From NCBI GenBank assembly GCA_017856115.1, contig JAFMFM010000008.1, positions 1 to 52,961 of the forward strand: 52,961 nucleotides of DNA. The letters are read 5' to 3'. Below the pieces are notes generated by a model, which saw nothing but the letters and a program-made list of their open reading frames with translations, ran no database searches and was not told the origin of the DNA. A program made the translations under genes and the position numbers. Of the stretch, positions 26,699-35,230 are shown in pieces. Source of the stretch: Actinomycetota bacterium. Lineage in GTDB: Bacteria; Actinomycetota; Acidimicrobiia; Acidimicrobiales; Ilumatobacteraceae. How positions within the stretch are numbered: position 1 is the stretch's first letter; each line of letters begins with the position of its first letter.

Positions 26699-27145
26699 AT
26701 GGACGTAGAGGCAGGTCTCACCACGGCGGCGCCCGTTTCGTCGGTGTTGGCCCAGGTCGACGATCTCTCTGCGTATCCGTCATGGATGTCGCTGGTGCAC
26801 TCCGCCATCCGTGTGGAAGGCGAGCAACCGCCGACGTGGAACGTGGAGTTGCGCGCCAGCGTCGGGCCACTTGCTCGGTCGAAGCGGCTGCGTCTCGTTC
26901 GCAGCGAATATGCGAAGATCGGCGATGTGCACCGAGTGGTGTTCGAGCGTCGCGAAACAGATGGTCGCACGCACGCCATGTGGAGGCTCACGGTGACCGT
27001 TACCGAGGCCGCGGGGCGCACCTCGCTGACCATGCATCTGCACTACGACGGGCGATTCTTCGTTGGCGTGGTGGAGTCGATCCTTCGACAGCACATCGAA
27101 GCGGGCCGCGCCCGGTTGAGCGAGTTGTTAGCGGCTAACGACTGA
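26699..27145 (+). CDS. SRPBCC (START-like/polyketide cyclase) family protein
   Basis: 148 residues. The pattern fits small SRPBCC helix-grip proteins: an N-terminal strand (VEAGLTTAAPVSSVLAQVDDLSAYPSWMS), a central beta-meander (VVFERRETDGRTHAMWRLTVTVTEAAGRTSLTMHLHYDG) and a long C-terminal helix (GVVESILRQHIEAGRARLSELL). Such proteins bind hydrophobic ligands in a deep pocket, and many actinobacteria have several. The ligand is unknown. The ATG at 26699 starts the first strand. It is 52 bp after DUF3499 and convergent with rlmN. Confidence 0.8.
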   Translation: MDVEAGLTTAAPVSSVLAQVDDLSAYPSWMSLVHSAIRVEGEQPPTWNVELRASVGPLARSKRLRLVRSEYAKIGDVHRVVFERRETDGRTHAMWRLTVTVTEAAGRTSLTMHLHYDGRFFVGVVESILRQHIEAGRARLSELLAAND

Positions 27146-27163
27146 ACGTCTGCGGAGTGCGTG

Positions 27164-28246
27164 TCACACGCCGCGGCGCCCGGTGAGTACCACGGGTTGC
27201 CCTGCAGCCAACTGGCCACATGCAGCGTCGATGTCGGTTCCGCGATTGCGACGGATTGTGGCATTGACCCCGCGGTCGGCGAGGCGATCCGCAAATCGAC
27301 GAACACCGGCTGCGTCGGTTCCGCGGGTTGGAAACCCCGGGGTGGGGTTGAGTGGAATCAGGTTCACGTGCGCCGTCGGCTTCAGCGAAAGCGCCAACTT
27401 GGCAAGTTCAGAGGCGTCACGTGCCGAATCGTTGACACCCGCGATCATCGCCCATTCGAAACTGATCCGGCGATTCTTCACGCGGAGGTAATCGCGACAC
27501 GCCGTCATCAATTCCTCCAGTGGATACCGTTTGTTGATCGGCACCAGGTCGTTGCGTAGCTCATCGCGTGCGGCATGCAACGACACCGCGAGGTTCACCG
27601 GCAGTGGGCGAGTGGCCAACGTGCGGATTCCGGGAACGATGCCTACGGTGGAAATGGTGAGGTGTCGCGCGGAGATGCCCATGTCTGCGTGGAAGCGTTC
27701 GACGGCACCCCACACGGCGGGTTCGTTGGCAAGTGGTTCGCCCATGCCCATGAACACGATGTTGGCCACCCGCTGCTTGCGTTGCTTGGCGTGCCGCGAT
27801 GCGCGCACCACTTGCTCCACGATTTCCCCCACGGTGAGCTGACGGCTGAAGCCGGCCTGGCCGGTTGCGCAGAAGCCGCAGGCCATGGCGCAGCCCGCCT
27901 GCGTGCTCACGCACACCGTGACACGGTCCGCGTAGTGCATGAGCACGGTTTCGATGGGATGGTTGCCGTCGGCGAGACGCCACAGAAACTTGATGGTGTC
28001 GCCTTTGTCGCTCACACTCTCGCGAGCGGGGACGAGCGCCGTAGGCAGTTGTTCGGTTAGTCGTGTCCGCAGCGCCGCCGACAACGTGGTGATGTCGTCG
28101 AGAGCCTTGCATTGCTCGTAGAGGCCGGACCACAACTGCTTGACGCGATACGCCGGCTCACCCGCAAGCACTGCCGCCAGCTGCGCACCGGTGGCGTCGT
28201 AGAGCGAACGCGGTGGGGTGGACGGGCGCTCGGCCTCTTGGTTCAC
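27164..28246 (-). CDS. rlmN: 23S rRNA (adenine2503-C2)-methyltransferase
   Basis: 360 residues. A radical-SAM enzyme that methylates A2503 of 23S rRNA (and A37 of some tRNAs). The cluster cysteines are C119, C123 and C126 in CAMACGFCATG, and the second catalytic cysteine is C343 near the C-terminus (DIDAACGQL). VFMGMGEPLANEPAVW and ISTVGIVPGIRTLA are family signatures. The start is a GTG at 28246 that overlaps the TGA of pepF as GTGA, indicating coupled translation. It is the last gene of the mshD-pepF-rlmN minus-strand group. Confidence 0.95.
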   Translation of the reverse strand: MNQEAERPSTPPRSLYDATGAQLAAVLAGEPAYRVKQLWSGLYEQCKALDDITTLSAALRTRLTEQLPTALVPARESVSDKGDTIKFLWRLADGNHPIETVLMHYADRVTVCVSTQAGCAMACGFCATGQAGFSRQLTVGEIVEQVVRASRHAKQRKQRVANIVFMGMGEPLANEPAVWGAVERFHADMGISARHLTISTVGIVPGIRTLATRPLPVNLAVSLHAARDELRNDLVPINKRYPLEELMTACRDYLRVKNRRISFEWAMIAGVNDSARDASELAKLALSLKPTAHVNLIPLNPTPGFPTRGTDAAGVRRFADRLADRGVNATIRRNRGTDIDAACGQLAAGQPVVLTGRRGV

Positions 28247-30072
28247 GACGTCAAGTGTGGCGCAGCCAGTTGCTCGTAGTCGCGCATGCGTGCTCGCAAC
28301 ACGTCGAGCGATGCGGTCCAGAAGTCTTCCTTCGTGACATCAAGGCCGAATGTTTGGCCGAGTTGCTCGGCGGAGTCCATGCCGGCGCGCGACAACAGGT
28401 CGTCGTAGCCGTTGCGGAATCGCTCTGGATCTCGCTGATATTGCGCGTACAGTCCGAGGCCGAACAGCAATCCGTAGGTGTAGGGCCAGTTGTAGAAGTG
28501 GCTGCCGTAGTAGTGGGGCTTCAACACCCACATGTGGGGGTGAGCGGTGGATTGGTCGATGCCGTCGCCGTACGCGCGGTATTGAGCGTCACCCATCAGT
28601 TCGTTGAGCTCGCTCACTCCGAGCGTGCGACGCTGGCGACGGGCGAACACCTCCGACTCGAACAGGAATCGGCTGTGGATGTCCACCACCACCTGGGCCG
28701 CACCCTGGAGGTCGACATCGAGCAGCGCCAAACGCTCGTCGCCCTGCAAGCGCGAGAGACCTTCCTCTACCACGAGGGTTTCACAGAAGATGCTCGCGGT
28801 TTCGGCGAGCGCCATCGGCAGACTGCGTTGCATTGGAGTGCGGTGCGCCAATTGCGTGTTGTGGTAGGCGTGGCCTAGTTCGTGCGCCGTGGTTTGTGCA
28901 GAATCCACGCTGCCGCTCCAATTGAGTAGCACCAGCGAGCGGTCGTCGACGAACGACATGCAGAAGGCGCCACCCACCTTTCCTTCGCGGGGTTCGGCAT
29001 CGATCCATTTCTCGTCGAGCGAGCGGTCGACGAGGCCGGCGAGACGATCGCTGTAGGCGCTGAATGCACCCCGAACCAATCGGACACCGTCGTCCCACGA
29101 GATGTTGCTCGGTGCAAACGAGAGCGGCGCGAGCAGGTTCCACCACGACACACCGTTCTGGTCGCCGTTCAACCGACCCTTCACTCGCAACCAGCGGCGG
29201 AAGTCGGGGAGCGACGCATGAACCGCCGACTGCATCGCGTCGAACGTGGCGCGGCTCACACTGTTGGCATAGAGCGAAGCATCGAGCGGCGATGCCCAAT
29301 CGCGACGACGGTTCACCGTGTTGGCTTCGCCCTTGATCGCATTCATCGCAGCGGCACATGCGGTGGCGATGGTGGGCCAGGCACGCATCTCGGCTTCGTA
29401 GGCGGCCTTGCGAACCTGCACGTCGGGATTGCTGGCCAACCCGCGAACGGCGGCCATCGGCAGTTCCTTGTCGCCGTCGGGCATCGCAACCACGGTCTTC
29501 AACTGCGACGTGAGGTCACCCTGCAGTCGACCCCACGACGACGAGCCGGTGGTCGACAATTCTGCGTACAGATGTTCCTCGTCTTCGCTCATTTGATGCT
29601 CGGCCCGCGCCTGGAGACGACGCAGCGGCCCGATGTGTTCGCGCGCCTGTTCGCTAAGCGCCGCCAGATCGTCGGCGTTGAGCGACTTCACCCATTCGGC
29701 CAGACGAGCCACCAGTGGCGACATCTTGCTGTCGATCACTTCGAGTTCCGAGAGCAACCCCTGGGCACGTTCATGGCGCGAATCGGTGCTCACCGTGGCG
29801 TACACGTAGGCACCAAGCACATTGTTGGCTTCTGCAACGGCGTTGAATGCGGTGATGACTGCGTCCGCAGCCTCGGCGTCCTGCGTCGTCGGTTTGCGTG
29901 GTGCCATTCCACGAACGTTGTGTTCGTCAAAGAGCGAGTTCAAGCGACCCACGTCGGCCCCCAGCCGCTCCATGGCGTCGGTGAACGAACGCGAATCGAA
30001 CGACTCGTGAACATCGGCCACACTCCAACGGGGCAAGGCGGGTGTTTCGGGAGCGGAAGGTGTTTGGGACAT
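28243..30072 (-). CDS. pepF: Oligoendopeptidase F family (M3) zinc metallopeptidase
   Basis: 609 residues, normal for PepF. It cleaves oligopeptides in the cytoplasm. The zinc motif HELGH is at residues 397-401 (TTAHELGHAYHN), with the third ligand Glu expected in MALAETASIFCETLV just after. GGAFCMSFVDDRSLVLLNWSG upstream and HFYNWPYTYGLLFGLGLYAQY downstream are typical M3B segments. The ATG at 30072 has no ribosome-binding site but a TAGTTT six bases ahead, suggesting it can also be transcribed on its own from the 24-bp gap after mshD. Its stop overlaps the rlmN start. Confidence 0.94.
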   Translation of the reverse strand: MSQTPSAPETPALPRWSVADVHESFDSRSFTDAMERLGADVGRLNSLFDEHNVRGMAPRKPTTQDAEAADAVITAFNAVAEANNVLGAYVYATVSTDSRHERAQGLLSELEVIDSKMSPLVARLAEWVKSLNADDLAALSEQAREHIGPLRRLQARAEHQMSEDEEHLYAELSTTGSSSWGRLQGDLTSQLKTVVAMPDGDKELPMAAVRGLASNPDVQVRKAAYEAEMRAWPTIATACAAAMNAIKGEANTVNRRRDWASPLDASLYANSVSRATFDAMQSAVHASLPDFRRWLRVKGRLNGDQNGVSWWNLLAPLSFAPSNISWDDGVRLVRGAFSAYSDRLAGLVDRSLDEKWIDAEPREGKVGGAFCMSFVDDRSLVLLNWSGSVDSAQTTAHELGHAYHNTQLAHRTPMQRSLPMALAETASIFCETLVVEEGLSRLQGDERLALLDVDLQGAAQVVVDIHSRFLFESEVFARRQRRTLGVSELNELMGDAQYRAYGDGIDQSTAHPHMWVLKPHYYGSHFYNWPYTYGLLFGLGLYAQYQRDPERFRNGYDDLLSRAGMDSAEQLGQTFGLDVTKEDFWTASLDVLRARMRDYEQLAAPHLTS

Positions 30073-30078
30073 GGTGCG

Positions 30079-30084
30079 AAACTA
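30079..30084 (-). promoter_or_regulatory. -10 element (TAGTTT) of pepF
   Basis: TAGTTT on the minus strand ends six bases before the pepF ATG, giving a probable leaderless start in the gap after mshD. Confidence 0.45.
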
Positions 30085-30096
30085 TCTGGAGCCCAA

Positions 30097-30885
30097 TTAC
30101 GCCACGACGCCGGAGAAGACGTCGTCTTGGTGTGCCACGCGCATCCCCAACGACGTGTACAGGCCTATCGCCGGGGCGTTGTCACCTGCCACGTACAACA
30201 TGCCGTGACGCAGCCCCTTCCCGGAGAGGTGCGCGAAACCCGCGATGGTCAGCGCACGACCCAGACCCTTCCCGTGGTGTGCAGGGTCGACGCCGATGAC
30301 GTAGATCTCGCCGGCGGGTTCCGAAGGACGATGTTCGTCATGGGCATGGTCATGATGTTGCACACCGGTGTGGTCGTGGTGATGCCCATCGGCATCGTGA
30401 TGATGGTGCACGCCGGCATCGTCGTGGACCTGGGTCCAGCAGAAACCGGCGATACGACCTTCCACTTCATGAATAAGGAATCCGTGCGGGTCGAACCACG
30501 GCGCGGCGAGTCGTTCGGCGAGAACAACGTGGTTCCAATCGCCTTGTTCGGGGTGCCCGGCGAATGCACGAGCGTTCACTTCGAGCCACTCGTCGTTGTC
30601 GAGTCCTGGTCGAAAGGGTCGCGTGGAGAATCCGTCGGGTACGCGGTGTCGTGCATCCAGCGGCAGGTCGCAGCGCATCAATAGCAACGGCACGTCGGGT
30701 GTGAGGTGGTGCCGTTTGGCGCAGGATTTCTCGACGTCGGTCGGGTGGCTTACGAACCAGCGGACGGCTCCGCCACCAGACGAGCGAATGGTGGATATCG
30801 CCGCGTCGAACTCGTCGGGCGACACGTGGTCGTGGCTTCGCAACACCCATCCGCGATTTACTCGCGAGACGTGAACGTGCGACAC
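30097..30885 (-). CDS. mshD: Mycothiol synthase-like GNAT acetyltransferase with a histidine-rich insertion
   Basis: 262 residues. MshD acetylates Cys-GlcN-Ins, the last step of mycothiol biosynthesis. The N-terminal half-domain includes VRWFVSHPTDVE and RCDLPLD. The C-terminal GNAT domain has NARAFAGHPEQGDWN, GFLIHEVEGRIAGFCWTQVH, then GEIYVIGVDPAHHGKGLGRAL with the acetyl-CoA-binding loop, and MLYVAGDNAPAIGLYTSLGM. Between the TQVH strand and GEIYV lies residues 154-185, a stretch with 14 histidines and several aspartates not expected in the family. It would form an exposed metal-binding loop. The start is GTG 30885, six bases after TAGCCT. The protein is shorter than typical MshD (about 300) at the N-terminus. 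pepF follows after 24 bp. Confidence 0.85.
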   Translation of the reverse strand: MSHVHVSRVNRGWVLRSHDHVSPDEFDAAISTIRSSGGGAVRWFVSHPTDVEKSCAKRHHLTPDVPLLLMRCDLPLDARHRVPDGFSTRPFRPGLDNDEWLEVNARAFAGHPEQGDWNHVVLAERLAAPWFDPHGFLIHEVEGRIAGFCWTQVHDDAGVHHHHDADGHHHDHTGVQHHDHAHDEHRPSEPAGEIYVIGVDPAHHGKGLGRALTIAGFAHLSGKGLRHGMLYVAGDNAPAIGLYTSLGMRVAHQDDVFSGVVA

Positions 30886-30891
30886 GGCAGA

Positions 30892-30897
30892 AGGCTA
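30892..30897 (-). promoter_or_regulatory. -10 element (TAGCCT) of mshD
   Basis: TAGCCT on the minus strand ends six bases before GTG 30885; leaderless start likely. Confidence 0.55.
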
Positions 30898-31005
30898 CCG
30901 ATATGACGCAGCGTGGCCGAACGCTGTCGCTACGCCGCAGCGCAGCCGAGGGCTTCCGAGAACACGCGACGCGGGTCGTCGCCAGGCAATTGCGATACTT
31001 CCGAT

Positions 31006-31011
31006 TACGGT
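31006..31011 (+). promoter_or_regulatory. -10 element (TACGGT) of nth
   Basis: TACGGT ends seven bases before ATG 31019, with no ribosome-binding site between. Confidence 0.45.
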
Positions 31012-31018
31012 TGAGCCG

Positions 31019-31711
31019 ATGTCAGCGCGCAAGTCAGGAGCAACGTCGAAGCGCACCGTGAAACCCAAGCGCCCCACGAAGGCGGAATTGCCCCAGCATG
31101 CGCGCACCATCCTGCGGGAACTGAAAAAGGATTACCCGATCGCCATCTGCGAACTCACGCACGAGACGCCGTTCCAGCTGTTGGCAGCCACGATTCTTTC
31201 GGCGCAATGCACCGATGCACGCGTCAACATGGTGACACCGAACCTTTTTGCGGCCTACCCAACGGCGGCGACCATGGCCGTCGCGGACGTTTCGCACGTA
31301 GAGGAACTCGTGCGATCAACCGGGTTCTACGGAACGAAGGCGAAGAATCTCATCGGCATGGCCAACGCGGTGATGACCCGATTTGGTGGCGAGGTTCCCA
31401 CCGCAATCGAAGATCTGGTGACACTGCCGGGCGTGGGGAGGAAAACCGCCAACGTGCTGCGCAGCGTTGCCTTCGGACTACCGGGTTTGCCCGTCGACAC
31501 CCACGTGCTGCGGTTGTCGAAGCGACTCGGTATCACCAAGGACGACGACCCCGTGAAGGTGGAGCATCAACTCAACGCACTGCTCCCACCCACGGAGTGG
31601 GGTGAATTCAGCCTGCGCATGATCCTGCACGGTCGACGCATCTGCGACGCGCGCAAACCCAACTGTGGTGAATGTCGGCTGGCCAACGTGTGTCCATCGC
31701 GCAACGTGTAG
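31019..31711 (+). CDS. nth: Endonuclease III
   Basis: 230 residues. A DNA glycosylase/AP lyase that removes oxidised pyrimidines. The helix-hairpin-helix LPGVGRKTANVL holds the catalytic Lys142, and Asp160 is in VDTHVLRLSKRLG. The 4Fe-4S cluster cysteines are C209, C216, C219 and C225 in the classical C-x6-C-x2-C-x5-C spacing. The first 20 residues are a basic extension. Transcribed from a probable leaderless promoter, divergent from mshD with 133 bp between them, which holds the two facing promoters and nothing else recognised. Confidence 0.96.
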   Translation: MSARKSGATSKRTVKPKRPTKAELPQHARTILRELKKDYPIAICELTHETPFQLLAATILSAQCTDARVNMVTPNLFAAYPTAATMAVADVSHVEELVRSTGFYGTKAKNLIGMANAVMTRFGGEVPTAIEDLVTLPGVGRKTANVLRSVAFGLPGLPVDTHVLRLSKRLGITKDDDPVKVEHQLNALLPPTEWGEFSLRMILHGRRICDARKPNCGECRLANVCPSRNV

Positions 31712-31753
31712 GACTGTGCGATGCTCCGCCACGGTGGGAACGTCGCGAACATC

Positions 31754-31759
31754 TAGCCT
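31754..31759 (+). promoter_or_regulatory. -10 element (TAGCCT) of the small helical protein gene
   Basis: TAGCCT ends eight bases before ATG 31768; leaderless start likely. Confidence 0.5.
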
Positions 31760-31767
31760 TGCGCACG

Positions 31768-31995
31768 ATGTCGAACAACCGCAGCGATGCATCGGCTGCA
31801 GCCGAACTTGCGGCCCTGGTCGATGCCGTTGATGCATGTCGTGCGCGACTCACCGCGTTGGCCGAGCGTCGGAATGCAGCGATTCGCAATGCCGACGACG
31901 ACTCGGACTCATTGTTGGTGTCGATCTACGAAGCAGAGCGTGGATTGTCGAGCGCCATTCGATTGTTGCAACGTGCGGTGCGAACCGCGCGCTGA
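31768..31995 (+). CDS. Small helical protein of unknown function
   Basis: 75 residues. Alanine-rich, charged and without aromatic clusters; AAELAALVDAVDACRARLTALAERRNAAI and the C-terminal EAERGLSSAIRLLQRAVRTA read as two amphipathic helices joined by an acidic linker (NADDDSDS), so a helical hairpin or coiled coil is likely. The start ATG 31768 is chosen because TAGCCT lies eight bases upstream, as at other genes here; the frame is open back to 31672 but that part overlaps nth. No family is recognised. It sits between nth and the his operon, 83 bp before hisC. Confidence 0.6.
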   Translation: MSNNRSDASAAAELAALVDAVDACRARLTALAERRNAAIRNADDDSDSLLVSIYEAERGLSSAIRLLQRAVRTAR

Positions 31996-32066
31996 AACAC
32001 GCCGCGCGCTCCGTTGTGCAGCGCGTGGAAACCGATGCGAAAGGACGTGCGCAAGACGTGCATCAG

Positions 32067-32072
32067 TAGCCT
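32067..32072 (+). promoter_or_regulatory. -10 element (TAGCCT) of the his operon
   Basis: TAGCCT ends six bases before the hisC GTG at 32079. With no leader there is no room for a classical his attenuator peptide. Confidence 0.55.
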
Positions 32073-32078
32073 TGTGAC

Positions 32079-33212
32079 GTGAATCGGTACCCCAAGCGCG
32101 ATGATTTGCGTGCGATGTCCGGGTACCACTCGCCGCAGGTGTCGGTGCCGGTACGGCTCAACACCAACGAGTCGCCGATCGAGCCGCCCACGGAATTCGT
32201 TCGCGATCTCGCTGCAGCCGTGGGTGACATCCGCTGGAATCGGTACCCAGACCGCGCCGCGCGAGAACTTCGCAGTGCCATCGCCGCCCTGCACCAGGTG
32301 CGTCCCGAGAACGTGTTCGTCGCGAACGGAAGCAACGAGGTGCTGCAGAGCGTGCTCCTTGCCTACGGTGGCGCCGGGCGCACGGTGGCAACGTTCGAAC
32401 CCACGTATCAGCTGCATTCGCACATCGCGCGGATTGCAGGTTCCACCGTGGTGAACGGCAATCGCAACGGCGACTTCACCCTGAGCGAGGACGAAGTGCG
32501 ACGTGTGCTGACCGACCACCAGCCGAGCGTCACCTTCCTTTGTTCGCCCAACAATCCCACGGGTCTCGCCGAAGATCCCGCGCTCATCGCCAGCACGGTC
32601 GCAACGGCGCCCGGAGTGGTGGTGGTCGACGAGGCGTACGCGCAGTTCTCGCCGCACAGTGCCCTTCCACTGGTGAACGACGAGTCGCGAGTCGCGGTGA
32701 GTCGAACCTTTTCCAAGACATGGTCGATGGCGGCGGCACGTCTCGGATATCTGATCGGCCCAACGTGGATGATCGAGGACCTCGATGTCGTGGCATTGCC
32801 GTACCACCTCGACGCGTTGAAGCAGGTCGCCGGTATCACCGCACTCAGATACGTGTCGCACATGGAGCGCGGCGTGGCCGACGTGGTTGCCGAGCGCGAG
32901 CGTCTGTTGAGCGAGATGCGAACCATGCCGTTGACCGTGTGGCCGAGCCAGGCAAACTTCATCTTGTTTCGCCCCGACAGCACGGGTGGTGCACGGTCCG
33001 GTGGTGCACGGTCCGGTGGCGGCCCAGCGGGCGGCGCGGCGGGCGAAATCGGCCGGCGGGTGTGGCAACACCTGCTCGACAACGGAGTGCTGGTGCGGGA
33101 TTGCTCGTCGTGGGAGGGTCTTGCCGGTTGTTTGCGAGTTACGGTGGGCTCGGCGGGCGAGAACGACGCCTTCCTGGTGGCGTTGCGCAGCGCCGTCTCG
33201 GCGCGAGACTAG
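32079..33212 (+). CDS. hisC: Histidinol-phosphate aminotransferase
   Basis: 377 residues. A PLP enzyme converting imidazole-acetol phosphate to histidinol phosphate. RLNTNESPIEPP, NGSNEVLQSVL, SPNNPTG, VVVDEAYAQF and SRTFSKTWSMAAARLGY (with the PLP Lys) are the conserved motifs in order. Near residue 305 a Gly/Ser/Ala-rich insertion is encoded by a tandem 15-bp repeat (32985-33014). The start GTG 32079 is six bases after TAGCCT. First gene of hisC-hisB-hisH-hisA-hisF. Its TAG ends five bases before the hisB ATG. Confidence 0.96.
   Translation: MNRYPKRDDLRAMSGYHSPQVSVPVRLNTNESPIEPPTEFVRDLAAAVGDIRWNRYPDRAARELRSAIAALHQVRPENVFVANGSNEVLQSVLLAYGGAGRTVATFEPTYQLHSHIARIAGSTVVNGNRNGDFTLSEDEVRRVLTDHQPSVTFLCSPNNPTGLAEDPALIASTVATAPGVVVVDEAYAQFSPHSALPLVNDESRVAVSRTFSKTWSMAAARLGYLIGPTWMIEDLDVVALPYHLDALKQVAGITALRYVSHMERGVADVVAERERLLSEMRTMPLTVWPSQANFILFRPDSTGGARSGGARSGGGPAGGAAGEIGRRVWQHLLDNGVLVRDCSSWEGLAGCLRVTVGSAGENDAFLVALRSAVSARD
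32985..33014 (+). repeat. Two tandem 15-bp repeats inside hisC
   Basis: GGTGGTGCACGGTCC occurs twice back to back, in frame (GGARS twice), and is followed by more Gly/Ala codons. It looks like a replication-slippage expansion of a surface loop. Confidence 0.8.
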
Positions 33213-33217
33213 GAGCC

Positions 33218-33808
33218 ATGGCTCGATCCGCTCGCCGATCACGTACGACCAAGGAAACCTCGGTCGACGTGTTCATCGACCTCGACGGCCCGGCTTCCAC
33301 CGCGGTGGATACGGGGATTCCCTTCTTCGATCACATGCTCGATCAGTTGGGTAAGCACGGGGGGTTTCGACTGGAGGTGCAGGCCAAGGGTGATCTGCAC
33401 ATCGACACACACCACACCATCGAAGACGTTTCCATCAGCCTCGGTGAGGCGTTCCGCGAGGCGCTCGGCGACAAGGCCGGAATCCGACGTTTTGCAAGCG
33501 GGGCATTTCCACTCGACGAAGCGCTCGTCGACGTGGCAATCGATTTGAGTGGTCGTCCGTTCGCGGCGTGGAACGTGGAGTTGCCCGAGTGTCTGCCGCT
33601 GGGAAATCCACCGTTCGATCCGCAGTTGGCGGAGCACGCAGTGTCGTCGTTTGCCACTGCCGCGGCAATCACGTTGCACGTCAACAAGCGTGCCGGCACC
33701 AACGTGCACCACATCATCGAGGCCACCTTCAAGGGCGTGGCGCGATGTTTGCGTGATGCCGTTCGCGTGGAGACCACCGGCGTTCCATCCACCAAGGGCA
33801 CGTTGTAG
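33218..33808 (+). CDS. hisB: Imidazoleglycerol-phosphate dehydratase
   Basis: 196 residues, the monofunctional form. It dehydrates imidazoleglycerol phosphate. It contains GIPFFDHMLDQLGKHGGF, DTHHTIEDVSISLG (manganese-binding His/Glu), HVNKRAGTNVHHIIEATFK and a second metal-binding histidine group, all diagnostic. ATG 33218 is five bases after the hisC stop with AGGAG close upstream. hisH begins 22 bp after its stop. Confidence 0.96.
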   Translation: MARSARRSRTTKETSVDVFIDLDGPASTAVDTGIPFFDHMLDQLGKHGGFRLEVQAKGDLHIDTHHTIEDVSISLGEAFREALGDKAGIRRFASGAFPLDEALVDVAIDLSGRPFAAWNVELPECLPLGNPPFDPQLAEHAVSSFATAAAITLHVNKRAGTNVHHIIEATFKGVARCLRDAVRVETTGVPSTKGTL

Positions 33809-33830
33809 TGGTCGCAGCGGGGCGGAAACC

Positions 33831-34487
33831 GTGACCGCGCCGCTCGTTGCCGTGCTCGACTACGGCATCGGCAATCTCCGTTCGGCACAAAAGGCGTTGC
33901 AGAAGGTCGGAGCCGATGCCCGGCTCACGAGTGACCCCGCCGTCATCCGCGATGCGCATGCCGCGGTGTTGCCCGGCGTCGGCAACTTCGGTGCCTGCAT
34001 GTCGGCGGTTCGCACCGCTGGTCTCGAGGATCTCGTGCACGAACGCATCGGCGGTGGTCTGCCGTTCATGGGAATCTGCGTGGGAATGCAGATGCTGTTC
34101 ACCGAGAGCGAGGAGAGCCCGGGGGTGACGGGCCTCGATGTGGTATCCGGCGTGGTGCGCTACCTGCCGTCGTCGGTGAAGCGTCCGCAAATGCAGTGGA
34201 ACCGGTTGCGTGTCAAAGGCGGGGGTGACGGTGTGGGTCTCGCATCGGCCGACCCGATGTTTGCATCGCTACCGCCCGAGCCATGGATGTACTTCGTGCA
34301 CTCATTGCACGGTGTGCCAAGCGACCGGTCGAGTATCGTCGCCACCGTCGACTACGGCTGCGAGGTGACTGCGGCCATTCGCGTGGGCAACGTGTTTGCG
34401 GTGCAGTTCCATCCCGAGAAGTCGGCCGCCGATGGGTTGGGGTTGTTGCGCAACTTCGTCGATGCAGCACGACTCGTTGCGGCATAG
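33831..34487 (+). CDS. hisH: Imidazole glycerol phosphate synthase glutaminase subunit
   Basis: 218 residues from GTG 33831. A class I glutamine amidotransferase that feeds ammonia to HisF. The N-terminus VAVLDYGIGNLRSAQKAL, PGVGNFGACM (oxyanion region), the nucleophile Cys83 in MGICVGMQML, and the His/Glu pair in AVQFHPEKSAADG are all present. It precedes hisA by seven bases. Confidence 0.96.
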   Translation: MTAPLVAVLDYGIGNLRSAQKALQKVGADARLTSDPAVIRDAHAAVLPGVGNFGACMSAVRTAGLEDLVHERIGGGLPFMGICVGMQMLFTESEESPGVTGLDVVSGVVRYLPSSVKRPQMQWNRLRVKGGGDGVGLASADPMFASLPPEPWMYFVHSLHGVPSDRSSIVATVDYGCEVTAAIRVGNVFAVQFHPEKSAADGLGLLRNFVDAARLVAA

Positions 34488-34494
34488 GCACAGC

Positions 34495-35205
34495 GTGGAC
34501 CTGTTTCCAGCCATCGATGTGCGCGGTGGGCGGGTCGTGCGCCTCGAGCAGGGCGACTTCGCGCGCGAGCGTCGCTACGACGACGATGCAATCGAAGTTG
34601 CGCGCAGGTTCGTTGCGAACGGAGCCACTTGGTTGCACGTGGTCGATCTGGACGCGGCCAAGGGTGACGGCAACAATCGTGACGTCGTACGACGTATCGC
34701 CAACGAGGTTGGCGGCGAGGTTCGCATTCAAGTGGGCGGTGGTGTGCGTAGTGTCGACGATGCGCAGCAATTGGCCGATGCCGGTGTGTCGCGTGTGGTC
34801 ATGGGATCCGCCGCGGTTCGTGAACCACAACTTGTCGACGTCGTCGCGCGCGTCATCGACGTGGCCGTGGGTTTGGATCACCGCAACGGCGAGGTTGCGA
34901 CCGACGGGTGGTTGCGTGGTTCGTCGCTCACGGTGTCGGCGGCGGTCACGCAGTATCCGAAAGCGGCGGCGCTCGTGATCACCGACATTTCTCGTGACGG
35001 CATGTTGGCCGGCCCGGATGTCGACGGGCTGCGCGACGTCTGCGCACTCACGTCGACGCCGGTGATCGCCAGCGGTGGCGTGGCACAACTCGACGATTTG
35101 CGGATGTTGCGCGAGGTGCGTGGGCTCGCAGGGGTGATCGTGGGCAAGGCCATCTACGAGGGTCGCTTCGAAGTGGGCGCCGCACTTCGGGTGTTGCGGG
35201 CATGA
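34495..35205 (+). CDS. hisA: ProFAR isomerase (HisA)
   Basis: 236 residues from GTG 34495. A TIM barrel that isomerises the aminotimidazole ribonucleotide ProFAR. The first catalytic Asp is in [15 protein letters not shown] and the second in [24 protein letters not shown] and [13 protein letters not shown] are the phosphate-binding loops. In many actinobacteria this enzyme (PriA) also serves tryptophan biosynthesis as TrpF. Whether that applies here cannot be read off, though no trpF is seen in the window. It starts seven bases after hisH and is followed by hisF after 25 bp. Confidence 0.93.
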   Translation: MDLFPAIDVRGGRVVRLEQGDFARERRYDDDAIEVARRFVANGATWLHVVDLDAAKGDGNNRDVVRRIANEVGGEVRIQVGGGVRSVDDAQQLADAGVSRVVMGSAAVREPQLVDVVARVIDVAVGLDHRNGEVATDGWLRGSSLTVSAAVTQYPKAAALVITDISRDGMLAGPDVDGLRDVCALTSTPVIASGGVAQLDDLRMLREVRGLAGVIVGKAIYEGRFEVGAALRVLRA

Positions 35206-35230
35206 TCTCATTACACGAGGGCTCGCGCAC

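Noticed and set aside
32067-32078. Possible histidine attenuator before hisC
   Set aside because: The likely transcription start coincides with the hisC start codon, and no His-codon-rich leader peptide or terminator is present.
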